From the NCBI GenBank assembly GCA_027025615.1, contig JALVQM010000152.1, positions 1 to 17,071 of the forward strand: a stretch of DNA of 17,071 bases. The letters run 5' to 3'. The position numbers were made by a program, and so were the translations under genes. Shown piece after piece: positions 7,350 to 13,422 of this stretch. Position 1 is the first letter of the stretch. Every line of letters begins with the position of its first letter. The stretch is from Desulfobacteraceae bacterium. Its GTDB lineage: Bacteria > Desulfobacterota > Desulfobacteria > Desulfobacterales > Desulfosarcinaceae. Under the pieces are notes generated by a model, which did not search any database, was not told where the DNA came from, and was given only the letters and a program-made list of their open reading frames with translations.

Positions 7350-7626
7350 GACCGTTTATCTTTTCACGCAATTTGCCGGAACACTTGAAGGTGACAACCT
7401 TGCGCGGTGGAAGGAGCAAGTCTTCACCGGTTGCCGGATTGCGGCCCCGGCGTTGACGTTTCTGGCGTACGCAGAACTTGCCGAAACCCGAGATAAGCAC
7501 ATCTTCACCGTCGGCCAGGGTTTTCTTGATGATCTCCAATAAGGATTCCACCATCTCCGAAGATTGTTTCTTCGTAAAACCCAAATCATAGATTCTGGAA
7601 ACGATGTCATTTTTGGTCAACGCCAT
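7342..7626 (-). CDS. ihfA: Integration host factor / HU-family DNA-bending protein (IHF-alpha-like)
   Basis: A 94-aa basic protein of normal IHF/HU length. MALTKND is the usual IHF-alpha start, VLISGFGKF (43–51) is the core strand turn, and GRNPATGEDLLLPPRKVVTF (61–80) is the DNA-binding beta arm with P64, the Pro that intercalates into the minor groove. The start at 7626 is fixed by AGGAGG nearby upstream on the - strand; an upstream in-frame TTG-type extension to 7677 has no such site. It should bend DNA and act in nucleoid structure, transcription and recombination. HU rather than IHF cannot be fully excluded, so the symbol is provisional. It has its own promoter (7683–7711). The stop overlaps the end of the sugar phosphorylase gene on the other strand by 8 bp. 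Confidence 0.88.
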   Translation of the reverse strand: MALTKNDIVSRIYDLGFTKKQSSEMVESLLEIIKKTLADGEDVLISGFGKFCVRQKRQRRGRNPATGEDLLLPPRKVVTFKCSGKLREKINGLT

Positions 7627-7640
7627 GGATCCTCCTTGCC

Positions 7641-7657
7641 TGTTATCCTGGATAACA
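7641..7657. promoter_or_regulatory. Perfect palindrome in the ihf leader (possible operator)
   Basis: TGTTATCC-T-GGATAACA gives 8-bp perfect arms around a single base. It lies between the predicted transcription start (about 7675) and the ribosome binding site of the ihf gene. With a 1-nt centre it suits a dimeric repressor better than an RNA hairpin. The regulator is unknown. Confidence 0.55.
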
Positions 7658-7682
7658 TAAGCGGCTAAAAGCAACAAGTTGA

Positions 7683-7711
7683 ATTCTATAATTTTTACTG
7701 GTTTTTGGCAA
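7683..7711 (-). promoter_or_regulatory. Sigma-70 promoter of the ihf gene
   Basis: Read on the - strand: TTGCCA (plus 7706–7711), a 17-bp spacer, TAGAAT (plus 7683–7688). Both boxes match the consensus at 5/6 with the optimal spacing, and the start would lie near 7675, about 50 bp before the ATG. This is the best promoter seen in the window. Confidence 0.7.
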
Positions 7712-7955
7712 CACAGATCTTTTTCAATAGCCTGAATTTATCCTTCAGAAACAAATTCAAGAGGCTGTTGAGAAGCCAATGCCCCTGGCCATACGGTGTT
7801 ATAATCCTGCTTGAATCCATATAAACTGCGTTTTTCATCGGGTTTCAGCTTGCCTTACCTGTGCTCATGGTGTTTTTCAAAAGCCTTTTTAAGTCCAGGT
7901 ATCCATAATCAGGGGGCTTATTTGCCCGGTAACCTTCCGTGTAGTGGTATTCCAG
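7695..7955 (-). pseudogene. Decayed reading frame remnants (two in-frame pieces split by TGA)
   Basis: On the - strand one frame is open from 7955 to 7848 (36 codons, only a CTG at the top), then TGA at 7845–7847, then ATG at 7838 and open to TAA at 7695–7697 (47 codons). The translated pieces look protein-like: EGYRANKPPDYGYLDLKRLL in the first, and DSSRIITPYGQGHWLL in the second, which faintly recalls the N-terminus of beta-ketoacyl synthases (IITPLG-type). There is no ribosome binding site before the ATG, and the end runs into the ihf promoter. It is therefore read as a decayed gene rather than a working one. Chance open frames in AT-rich DNA remain possible. Confidence 0.3.
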
Positions 7956-7958
7956 TTA

Positions 7959-7978
7959 TATAAACCGGATTTGTCCGG
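7959..7978 (-). terminator. Candidate terminator after the 43-aa ORF
   Basis: On the - strand CCGGA–CAAA–TCCGG (plus 7965–7978) forms a tight 5-bp G+C-rich stem followed by TTTATAT. It begins 10 bp past the stop of the small ORF at 7989, the expected place. The T-run is imperfect. Confidence 0.4.
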
Positions 7979-7988
7979 CAATAATTGT

Positions 7989-8120
7989 TCAGTTCTCGGT
8001 TTTTTCATTGTCATTTGATTGGGCGGGGTTAATCTCCTCTATCTCTTTCAAAATTGATTCAATGCGTTGGGAAATTCGATCCAGCTCGGCTTTTAATTCA
8101 CTCTCATCTGCTTCCCGCAT
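7989..8120 (-). CDS. Small 43-aa acidic, coiled-coil-like protein
   Basis: On the - strand an ATG (8120) lies 9 nt after a perfect AGGAGG, and the frame ends with TGA at 7989–7991. The peptide starts MREADESELKAELDRIS and continues with heptad-like hydrophobic spacing (L9, L13, I16, I20, I23, L24, I27, I30) in a strongly charged background, then a polar tail (NPAQSNDNEKTEN). It looks like one amphipathic helix able to form a coiled coil. It is the second gene after an unknown 114-aa protein (71-bp gap) on the same strand, and a hairpin follows. Family unknown. The ribosome binding site and the helix pattern are the reasons for calling it real. Confidence 0.6.
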   Translation of the reverse strand: MREADESELKAELDRISQRIESILKEIEEINPAQSNDNEKTEN

Positions 8121-8190
8121 TTTAATAATCCTCCTGTTTCCATGGTGTTGTCGTTGTTTCTATAACTGTTGATTACGGCAGCTTCAGGTA

Positions 8191-8215
8191 TCACAATGGA
8201 TATTGATCATTGTGA
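8191..8215. repeat. 8-bp inverted repeat spanning the stop codon of the 114-aa gene
   Basis: TCACAATG (8191–8198) and CATTGTGA (8208–8215) are perfect inverted repeats with a 9-nt spacer. The TGA stop of the 114-aa gene is part of one arm. In RNA it gives an 8-bp stem between the two small genes. There is no T-run after it on the - strand, so an mRNA-stabilising or partial-termination hairpin is more likely than a full terminator. Confidence 0.45.
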
Positions 8216-8535
8216 AACAGGTAATCGTAGTAATAAACTTGATAATCATGGTTTTCATCATTTAATGTTTTTTTGTTTGCAGCGTTTTTTGAAGAATTTG
8301 AAGTTTTCTTGCGGTTCAGCCACAAACTTCGCGAATACTCATATAAAACCTTGCCCAGTATCTCAGGCTGAGGTACAACATCCCGGTTTTTCTTGGCATA
8401 TTTTTCTGTAGCCTTTAAAATCACCTTGACTTTCTGAACATAATCAGAATCATCCGAGTCAGCTTCGACCGATGCCTGGCACACCTGTCTCAGAATAGAT
8501 TTTACGGTTCCTTCGATTGCATCGATGCAGTTCAT
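8191..8535 (-). CDS. Hypothetical 114-aa protein
   Basis: Not recognised. The - strand ATG at 8535 follows GAGG with a 7-nt spacing. The N-terminal 75 residues look folded and helical: IEGTVKSILRQVCQA, an acidic turn with EADSDDSD, and YVQKVKVILKATEKYAKK, then VLYEYSRSLWLNRKK. The last 35 residues are low-complexity, rich in Asn, Lys, Ser and Tyr (VYYYDYLF), and may be a frayed or recently extended tail. There is no signal peptide or membrane helix. Base composition is more AT-rich than the flanking housekeeping genes. It heads a probable two-gene unit with the 43-aa ORF. A regulatory or DNA-associated role would be a guess. Confidence 0.6.
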   Translation of the reverse strand: MNCIDAIEGTVKSILRQVCQASVEADSDDSDYVQKVKVILKATEKYAKKNRDVVPQPEILGKVLYEYSRSLWLNRKKTSNSSKNAANKKTLNDENHDYQVYYYDYLFHNDQYPL

Positions 8536-8604
8536 GGCAAACCTCGGGAAATATCTCTATGGAAGTATTAAAATACAGGCAAAGTTTTTGTGATCGGATA
8601 TGGC

Positions 8605-8621
8605 TGATAATAGGTTTATCA
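8605..8621. repeat. Inverted repeat in the leader of the small-gene unit
   Basis: TGATAA (8605–8610) and TTATCA (8616–8621) are perfect 6-bp arms around 5 nt. It lies between the candidate promoter (8649–8677) and the 114-aa gene, an operator-like position. Short arms in AT-rich DNA make chance possible. Confidence 0.3.
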
Positions 8622-8648
8622 TAAGGCGATTTCAGCTAGGCGGTCGCT

Positions 8649-8677
8649 AACCTACTATTTACTTTGTCTGATGTCAA
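8649..8677 (-). promoter_or_regulatory. Candidate promoter for the 114-aa / 43-aa genes
   Basis: On the - strand a perfect TTGACA (plus 8672–8677), a 17-bp spacer and TAGGTT (plus 8649–8654), which keeps the key first TA and last T. The start would be near 8641, giving a leader of about 105 nt before the ATG at 8535. Confidence 0.45.
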
Positions 8678-8828
8678 TACTATTGATGGACAGGTAAATC
8701 GTACGACTTTGCCTGAGATTTCGGGGCACTCCAGGCTCCCTGGCCCCTCGGGATTTATTCAGGTTTTTTCCTGGTTACCTGGTTCGTCTTGCTTGAAATT
8801 GCTTTCGTTAGGGGTTATCCTTTTTGAG
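8678..8828. other. Intergenic stretch with no gene
   Basis: With the leader at 8536–8677, this makes a gap of over 300 bp between the 114-aa gene and the tRNA. No convincing ORF is seen here. It holds a GC-rich bulged hairpin: CCAGG (8731–8735) pairs with CCTGG (8739–8743), and the flanking GGGG (8723–8726) pairs with CCCC (8744–8747), with 4 unpaired bases on one side. The bases after it form no terminator. Confidence 0.4.
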
Positions 8829-8868
8829 AAAAAAAGGGGAATTCAGCACAACTTGCTGAAATCCCCTT
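8829..8868 (-). terminator. Rho-independent terminator of tRNA-Thr
   Basis: Arms 8834–8847 and 8855–8868 form a 14-bp stem with one mismatch and a 7-nt loop. On the - strand it is followed by seven T residues (plus A-tract 8829–8835). It starts 8 bp after the 3' end of the tRNA, so it ends that transcript and insulates the small-gene region downstream. Confidence 0.9.
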
Positions 8869-8876
8869 GAATTTCA

Positions 8877-8952
8877 TGGAGCCGGCGAGCGGACTTGAAC
8901 CGCTGGCCTGCTGATTACGAATCAGCTGCTCTACCAACTGAGCTACGCCGGC
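8877..8952 (-). tRNA. tRNA-Thr (anticodon CGT)
   Basis: A 76-nt cloverleaf on the - strand: acceptor GCCGGCG paired with CGCCGGC, discriminator T and an encoded CCA; D-arm GCTCAGTTGGTAGAGC; anticodon arm CTGAT-TCGTAA-TCAG type with loop TTCGTAA, anticodon CGT reading ACG (Thr); T-arm GCGGTTCAAGTCCGC. All stems pair. The gene is single, not in an array, with its own terminator 8 bp downstream and divergent from mfd. Confidence 0.95.
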
Positions 8953-9029
8953 TGAAAAGCATCAAAGCAGGGTGCGAGATTGTTGAAAGAACTGATCCGA
9001 CAGCCTGTAGGTTGCCGAAAACAAATGAT

Positions 9030-9058
9030 ATATAAAATTTAATCACCGATACTTGTAA
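9030..9058 (-). promoter_or_regulatory. Candidate promoter of tRNA-Thr
   Basis: On the - strand TTACAA (plus 9053–9058), a 17-bp spacer and TTATAT (plus 9030–9035). The start near 9022 would leave about 70 nt to be removed by RNase P. It overlaps the mfd promoter region on the other strand. Confidence 0.4.
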
Positions 9059-9063
9059 TAAAG

Positions 9064-9069
9064 TATAAT
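9064..9069 (+). promoter_or_regulatory. -10 box of mfd
   Basis: A perfect TATAAT lies 18–23 bp before the mfd ATG. No good -35 box exists at 16–18 bp spacing. Initiation would fall near 9076, leaving only about 10 nt before the start codon and no room for a ribosome binding site. Confidence 0.45.
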
Positions 9070-9086
9070 CAACTACTTATTTTAGA

Positions 9087-12000
9087 ATGCAAAATCAAGA
9101 TAAATTTTCATTTGCCAAACTTCCGGAAGCTGTTGACTTGAAGGTACAATCGCTTGAATTGAGCGGTGTTTCCAGTACCTCCGCCGCATATTGTCTTGCC
9201 CGGATATACCGCAGGACAAAGTCGCCTGTGATGGTGCTTACTGCAGACAGCAGGCAGGCTGAACAGCTTGTCCAGGATCTTGCCTTTTTCCTTGCGGACA
9301 CTGATACAAAGCCGGCAATGTTTCCCCCCTATACCCTGTCGCCTTACAATTCCCTGGCTTATCATAACGAGACTGCCTGCAGGCGGATCGGTATGCTATA
9401 CAAAATGACCGAAAGCCGGCAGCCGTCCCTGGTGGTAACGCCTGTTACAGCCGCCATGCAGCAGATGATTCCCAAGGACACCCTGATTGATTATGCTGAA
9501 TTGATAATGGCCGGTGAGGAACTTGACCGTGATCGTTTGATCTACAAGTTGATAGCCGGTGGCTACAACCGGGCAATGCTGGTGGAAGAACCGGGTGATT
9601 TTGCCGTACGGGGAGGGATAATTGACATTTTTGCCCCCCTTTACCCCGAACCCCTAAGGCTGGAATTGTTTGGGGATCAACTGGAGTCTCTCAGGTTCTT
9701 TGCACCTGCCAGCCAGAGAACCATTGGTAGTGCTGAAGAAGCTGTTTTGCTGCCGGCCAGGGAAGCTGTGATAGATGCGGCCAATCTTGAAAAGGTCGTC
9801 GCCAACATCAGGCTGAGTGCAGCCGGACTGGATTTACCCCTGACAAGCGTGCGTCGGCTTGTTCAAAAGTTGAAACAGGAAGGCGGTTTTGAAGGCCTCG
9901 AGGCTTTAACACCGTTGATATATTCCCGCCTGGACACCCTGTTTGAATATACGCTTCCAGATACCCTCTGGGTGTTGCTGGAACCGGCGGATCTTAAAAA
10001 GGCCAGTGAACAGTTCATATCTCAAAGCGAGAGCCTTTATCAAAAAGCAATTGAGGATCGCAGGCTCTGTGTGCCTCCGGACAGGTTATATTACGACTGG
10101 AAGCAGATGCAGGCTTCCCTGGACACCAGGAAACGCCTGATTTGCCGCAAGTTCGCCATAAGAGGGGATTCCACTCTGGGCCTGGCGGTGGACGAGACTT
10201 ATCCCCAGAAGGTTACCGGCAACAGTGTACTGGAAGCGGCCCTGAGGGCTGCGGCCAAAGGCGCCGAGCCCTTTGGGCCTTTGGTAGACTGGCTCAAGGA
10301 CAACCAGGCTGAAGGTATATCGACCTTGATTGCCTGCAAGCGTTCAAACCAGGTGGGACACTTGCATCAATTACTGACTACGAGGGGTTTTGAATCAAGT
10401 ATAATTCAATCCTACGACCAGGTTCTGAAAGGCCGGGGGCGGATTTACATCGGTCATTTCAGCCTTACAAAAGGTTTTCGCTGGCCGGATCAGGGTTTTG
10501 CAGTACTGACCGCCGAGGAAGTTTTCGGGGTCCGTTACAGCCGACCACGCAAAACCAGGCGCAGGGCACGTGAAGCTTTACTGACTGTTGAAGACCTGCG
10601 CACCGGAGACCTGGTGGTTCATAACGAACACGGCATCGGTCGATATCAGGGCCTGGTGAAGCTGGCCCTGGATGGTGCAGTCAACGATTATTTGCTGGTA
10701 GTCTACCAGGACGATGACAAGCTTTATGTTCCTGTTGATCGAATGGAATTGGTTCAGAAATACATGGGAGTGGATGGAGTCGTTCCGGTTCTGGACAAAA
10801 TGGGCGGCAAGACCTGGCAAAAGGTCAAGAACAAGGTAAAGCGATCTACTGAAAAAATAGCTGGTGAGCTGCTCAAGCTTTACGCTGCACGCAAGGTGCG
10901 CAAAGGATATGCTTTTGGAATAAATGATAGTTATTTTAAAGAATTTGAAGCCGGGTTTCCCTATGAAGAGACCGATGATCAACGTCGGGCGATTGAAGAT
11001 GTGCTTAACGATATGCGTCGACCAACACCCATGGATCGCCTGGTATGCGGAGACGTGGGTTATGGCAAGACGGAAGTCGCTTTGCGGGCTGCTTTCCTGG
11101 CGGTAAGCGAGGCCAAGCAAGTGGCTGTCCTGGTACCGACTACTGTTCTTGCTGAGCAGCACTGGTCTACTTTCTGCCAGCGCTTCGAACGTTACCCGGT
11201 ACGTATAGAGTGCTTGAGCCGCTTCCGCAGCCGCCTTCGGCAGAAGGAAATTGTGGCGGGCTTGGCCGATGGGACTGTGGACATAGTTATCGGCACCCAT
11301 CGGTTGCTGCAGAAAGATATTTGCTTCAAGGATCTGGGGCTGCTTGTGCTGGATGAGGAGCAGCGTTTCGGGGTCAAGCACAAAGAAAAGATCAAGCAGC
11401 TGCGCTCTACGGTGGATGTGCTGACCCTGACGGCCACACCGATTCCACGTACCCTGCATTTGTCCCTGGTCGGAGTTCGGGATATAAGTATAATTTCCAC
11501 TCCGCCGGAGATGCGCCAGCCCATAGTGACATACATAGCCGAGTTTGATCCTGTCCTGGTATCAGAAGCGATACGGCGGGAATTGCGCCGCGGGGGGCAA
11601 ATCTTTTTTGTTCACAATGTGGTCAATTCCATTGAACAGATGGCTTTGAAACTGCAGAAGATCGTGCCGGAAGTTCGCCTGGAAGTTGCCCATGGGCAGA
11701 TGAGTGAAGAACGCCTGGAAAAAGTGATGTTGCAATTTGTAAATCGCCGGATCGACATGCTCGTTTGCACCACAATCATCGAATCCGGACTGGATGTACC
11801 CTCGGCCAATACAATCCTGATCAACCGGGCGGACCGTTTCGGGCTGTCGCAGATGTACCAGCTTCGCGGCCGGGTGGGTCGTTCCGACGATCAGGCCTAT
11901 GCCTATCTTTTCATTCCCCAGGAAAGTACCCTGACCCGTGATGCCCGCAAGCGGCTGAAGGTACTCATGGAGCACAGTGAGCTGGGGGCGGGTTTCCAGA

Positions 12001-12599
12001 TTGCCATGAGTGATCTGAAAATAAGGGGCGGAGGGACCATTTTGGGGTCTTCCCAGTCCGGCCACATTGCCGCGGTGGGTTACGATATGTTTCTGAAACT
12101 GATGGAGTCCTCCATTGCCCGGTTGAAAGGACAACCAACGGTTGAACCTTTGGAACCCGAGGTAAATCTGCCTTTGCCCACCATTATCGGGACCGATTAT
12201 ATTCCGGACATTGACCAGCGCCTGTCTGTTTATCGCAAGCTTGCCAAAATGGATGACATCAAAGAGGTTGCTGCTGCCAAAAAAGAGATGGTCGATCGTT
12301 TCGGCCCCCTGCCTGAAGAAGCCGGAAATATGTTGTTGAAAATTATGCTCAAGATACTGGCGCGCAAGGCCGGTTGCAAGCGTCTTGACCTGCGTTCCGG
12401 AATACTTATCTGTCAGTTTTCGCCTTTGCATCAGAACCAACCCTATGCCCTGGTGGATCTTGTTCAGGAACATCCAGGCCGCTTCATGCTTACCCCGGAC
12501 AATATTTTGAAAGTTAAGCTCAAAGGCAGATCAGAGATGGCCAGGCTTGGGCAGGTTAAAAAGATATTGAACGATATTGCGGCCCATGTTAACAGCTAG
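9087..12599 (+). CDS. mfd: Transcription-repair coupling factor Mfd
   Basis: A 1170-aa protein, normal for Mfd. It removes RNA polymerase stalled at DNA lesions and recruits UvrA. The N-terminal UvrB-like module (about 1–330) keeps AMFPPYTLSPYNSLAYHNE-type and GDFAVRGGIIDIF motifs. The RNA polymerase-interacting domain follows (GDLVVHNEHGIGRYQGL, about 508–524). The RecG-like motor has Walker A GDVGYGKTEV (G655–V664, K661), DEEQ (756–759), TATPIPRTL, and the TRG translocation region ending in QLRGRVGRSDDQAYAYL. The C-terminal D7 domain is present (about 1025–1170). All motor motifs are intact. The ATG at 9087 is the first in the frame (TAA at 9066–9068) and has no Shine-Dalgarno. It probably heads the cluster that continues with the two SurA-type genes. 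Confidence 0.97.
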   Translation: MQNQDKFSFAKLPEAVDLKVQSLELSGVSSTSAAYCLARIYRRTKSPVMVLTADSRQAEQLVQDLAFFLADTDTKPAMFPPYTLSPYNSLAYHNETACRRIGMLYKMTESRQPSLVVTPVTAAMQQMIPKDTLIDYAELIMAGEELDRDRLIYKLIAGGYNRAMLVEEPGDFAVRGGIIDIFAPLYPEPLRLELFGDQLESLRFFAPASQRTIGSAEEAVLLPAREAVIDAANLEKVVANIRLSAAGLDLPLTSVRRLVQKLKQEGGFEGLEALTPLIYSRLDTLFEYTLPDTLWVLLEPADLKKASEQFISQSESLYQKAIEDRRLCVPPDRLYYDWKQMQASLDTRKRLICRKFAIRGDSTLGLAVDETYPQKVTGNSVLEAALRAAAKGAEPFGPLVDWLKDNQAEGISTLIACKRSNQVGHLHQLLTTRGFESSIIQSYDQVLKGRGRIYIGHFSLTKGFRWPDQGFAVLTAEEVFGVRYSRPRKTRRRAREALLTVEDLRTGDLVVHNEHGIGRYQGLVKLALDGAVNDYLLVVYQDDDKLYVPVDRMELVQKYMGVDGVVPVLDKMGGKTWQKVKNKVKRSTEKIAGELLKLYAARKVRKGYAFGINDSYFKEFEAGFPYEETDDQRRAIEDVLNDMRRPTPMDRLVCGDVGYGKTEVALRAAFLAVSEAKQVAVLVPTTVLAEQHWSTFCQRFERYPVRIECLSRFRSRLRQKEIVAGLADGTVDIVIGTHRLLQKDICFKDLGLLVLDEEQRFGVKHKEKIKQLRSTVDVLTLTATPIPRTLHLSLVGVRDISIISTPPEMRQPIVTYIAEFDPVLVSEAIRRELRRGGQIFFVHNVVNSIEQMALKLQKIVPEVRLEVAHGQMSEERLEKVMLQFVNRRIDMLVCTTIIESGLDVPSANTILINRADRFGLSQMYQLRGRVGRSDDQAYAYLFIPQESTLTRDARKRLKVLMEHSELGAGFQIAMSDLKIRGGGTILGSSQSGHIAAVGYDMFLKLMESSIARLKGQPTVEPLEPEVNLPLPTIIGTDYIPDIDQRLSVYRKLAKMDDIKEVAAAKKEMVDRFGPLPEEAGNMLLKIMLKILARKAGCKRLDLRSGILICQFSPLHQNQPYALVDLVQEHPGRFMLTPDNILKVKLKGRSEMARLGQVKKILNDIAAHVNS

Positions 12600-12698
12600 A
12601 AATTTAAGCAGTTTTGACAGAAAATTCATCTGGCGGAGAAATTGGTTTCCAGCAAAGACGGGAAGGGCACTGGTTTTGTCTAAAAGGGGGAAAGGTGC

Positions 12699-13421
12699 AT
12701 GAAGGGCGGTTTCAGGTTAAAACTGATTGGAATTTTAGGCGCAGCTCTGTTGGTTTCTGTTTTATGCGGAGGTTGCGGGCATGAAAAAGAATCCAAGCCT
12801 TCCGGGGTGCTGCTGAGTTGTGGTCGGCAGGTCGTAAGCGTTGACGACTACAAGCAGCTTTTTGACACGGTGATGGCCGAGGATTTCCCGCCTGGTAAAG
12901 CCCCTGAAAAACAATTGTTGCAGGAGATTCATCTGCGCTTGCTCCAACAGTTGAACGACGAACTGGTCATCAAGGCTTATGCGGCTGAAGCCGGTATCAG
13001 CATTGGTGAACAAGAACTGGAAAAAGAAGTCGCCCGGCTTAAGTCAGATTATCCTGAAGGGGAGTTTGAGCGGGTTTTGCTGGAAAACGCGGTGTCTTTC
13101 GAACAATGGAAAAAGCGCCTGAAGACCAGGATGCTGATGGAAAAAGTCATTGCCCGGCAGCTAGAATCCCAGGTTGAAATTACTCCCCAGGATGTGGCTG
13201 AATATTACCGGACATATTTGAAGCAACGACCGCCGGAAGCCCGGGCTTCCCAGCCGGATGCCGAAACAAAGGTTGATCAGCGGGTAATCCGGCATCTTCG
13301 CCGACAAAAGGCTGAGGCAGCTTACAAGCAGTGGTTGCAGCATATTCGCAAGCGGTATCCGGTGCATATCAATGAGGATGTCTGGCAGGAATTGATCAAG
13401 GAACTCAATACTAAGGGGTAA
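12699..13421 (+). CDS. SurA-N-domain lipoprotein-like chaperone lacking the parvulin domain
   Basis: A 240-aa envelope protein. It has a basic start and a hydrophobic signal (7–23) ending in VLCGGC, a near-lipobox with C26 as candidate acylated Cys. Cys at -3 is unusual, so lipidation is likely but not certain. Residues 36–170 resemble the SurA N-terminal chaperone fold (long LLQEIHLRLLQQLNDELVIK helix, GISIGEQELEKEV, ITPQDVAEYY). Where the next gene carries its parvulin domain, this one has only a short Pro/Ala-rich linker (about 176–190) and then the family C-terminal helix (AYKQWLQHIRKRYPVHIN). It can thus bind unfolded outer-membrane proteins but not isomerise prolines (inference). It ends 1 bp before the next start, so the two are coupled. 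The distance from mfd is 99 bp. Confidence 0.75.
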   Translation: MKGGFRLKLIGILGAALLVSVLCGGCGHEKESKPSGVLLSCGRQVVSVDDYKQLFDTVMAEDFPPGKAPEKQLLQEIHLRLLQQLNDELVIKAYAAEAGISIGEQELEKEVARLKSDYPEGEFERVLLENAVSFEQWKKRLKTRMLMEKVIARQLESQVEITPQDVAEYYRTYLKQRPPEARASQPDAETKVDQRVIRHLRRQKAEAAYKQWLQHIRKRYPVHINEDVWQELIKELNTKG

Positions 13422-13422
13422 T

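Noticed and set aside
8191..8215. TCACAATG…CATTGTGA as a CRP/FNR-type operator
   Set aside because: The half-sites are in the wrong order and spacing for a CRP site (TGTGA-N6-TCACA) and do not match FNR (TTGAT-N4-ATCAA). Kept only as a hairpin.
8664..8870. 68-codon + strand frame between the 114-aa gene and the tRNA
   Set aside because: TTG start, no ribosome binding site, and it runs through the tRNA terminator hairpin.
10578..11459. Long open frame (293 codons) on the - strand opposite mfd
   Set aside because: It lies wholly inside mfd, whose motifs are intact. The translation has no domain and reflects codon bias of the other strand.
11562..12473. Long open frame (303 codons) on the - strand opposite the end of mfd
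   Set aside because: Same reason: antisense shadow of a conserved gene, with no ribosome binding site support.
12614..12642. TTGACA before the parvulin-less SurA gene as a promoter
   Set aside because: The -35 box is perfect, but no acceptable -10 box follows at 16–18 bp. The gene may be transcribed from mfd.
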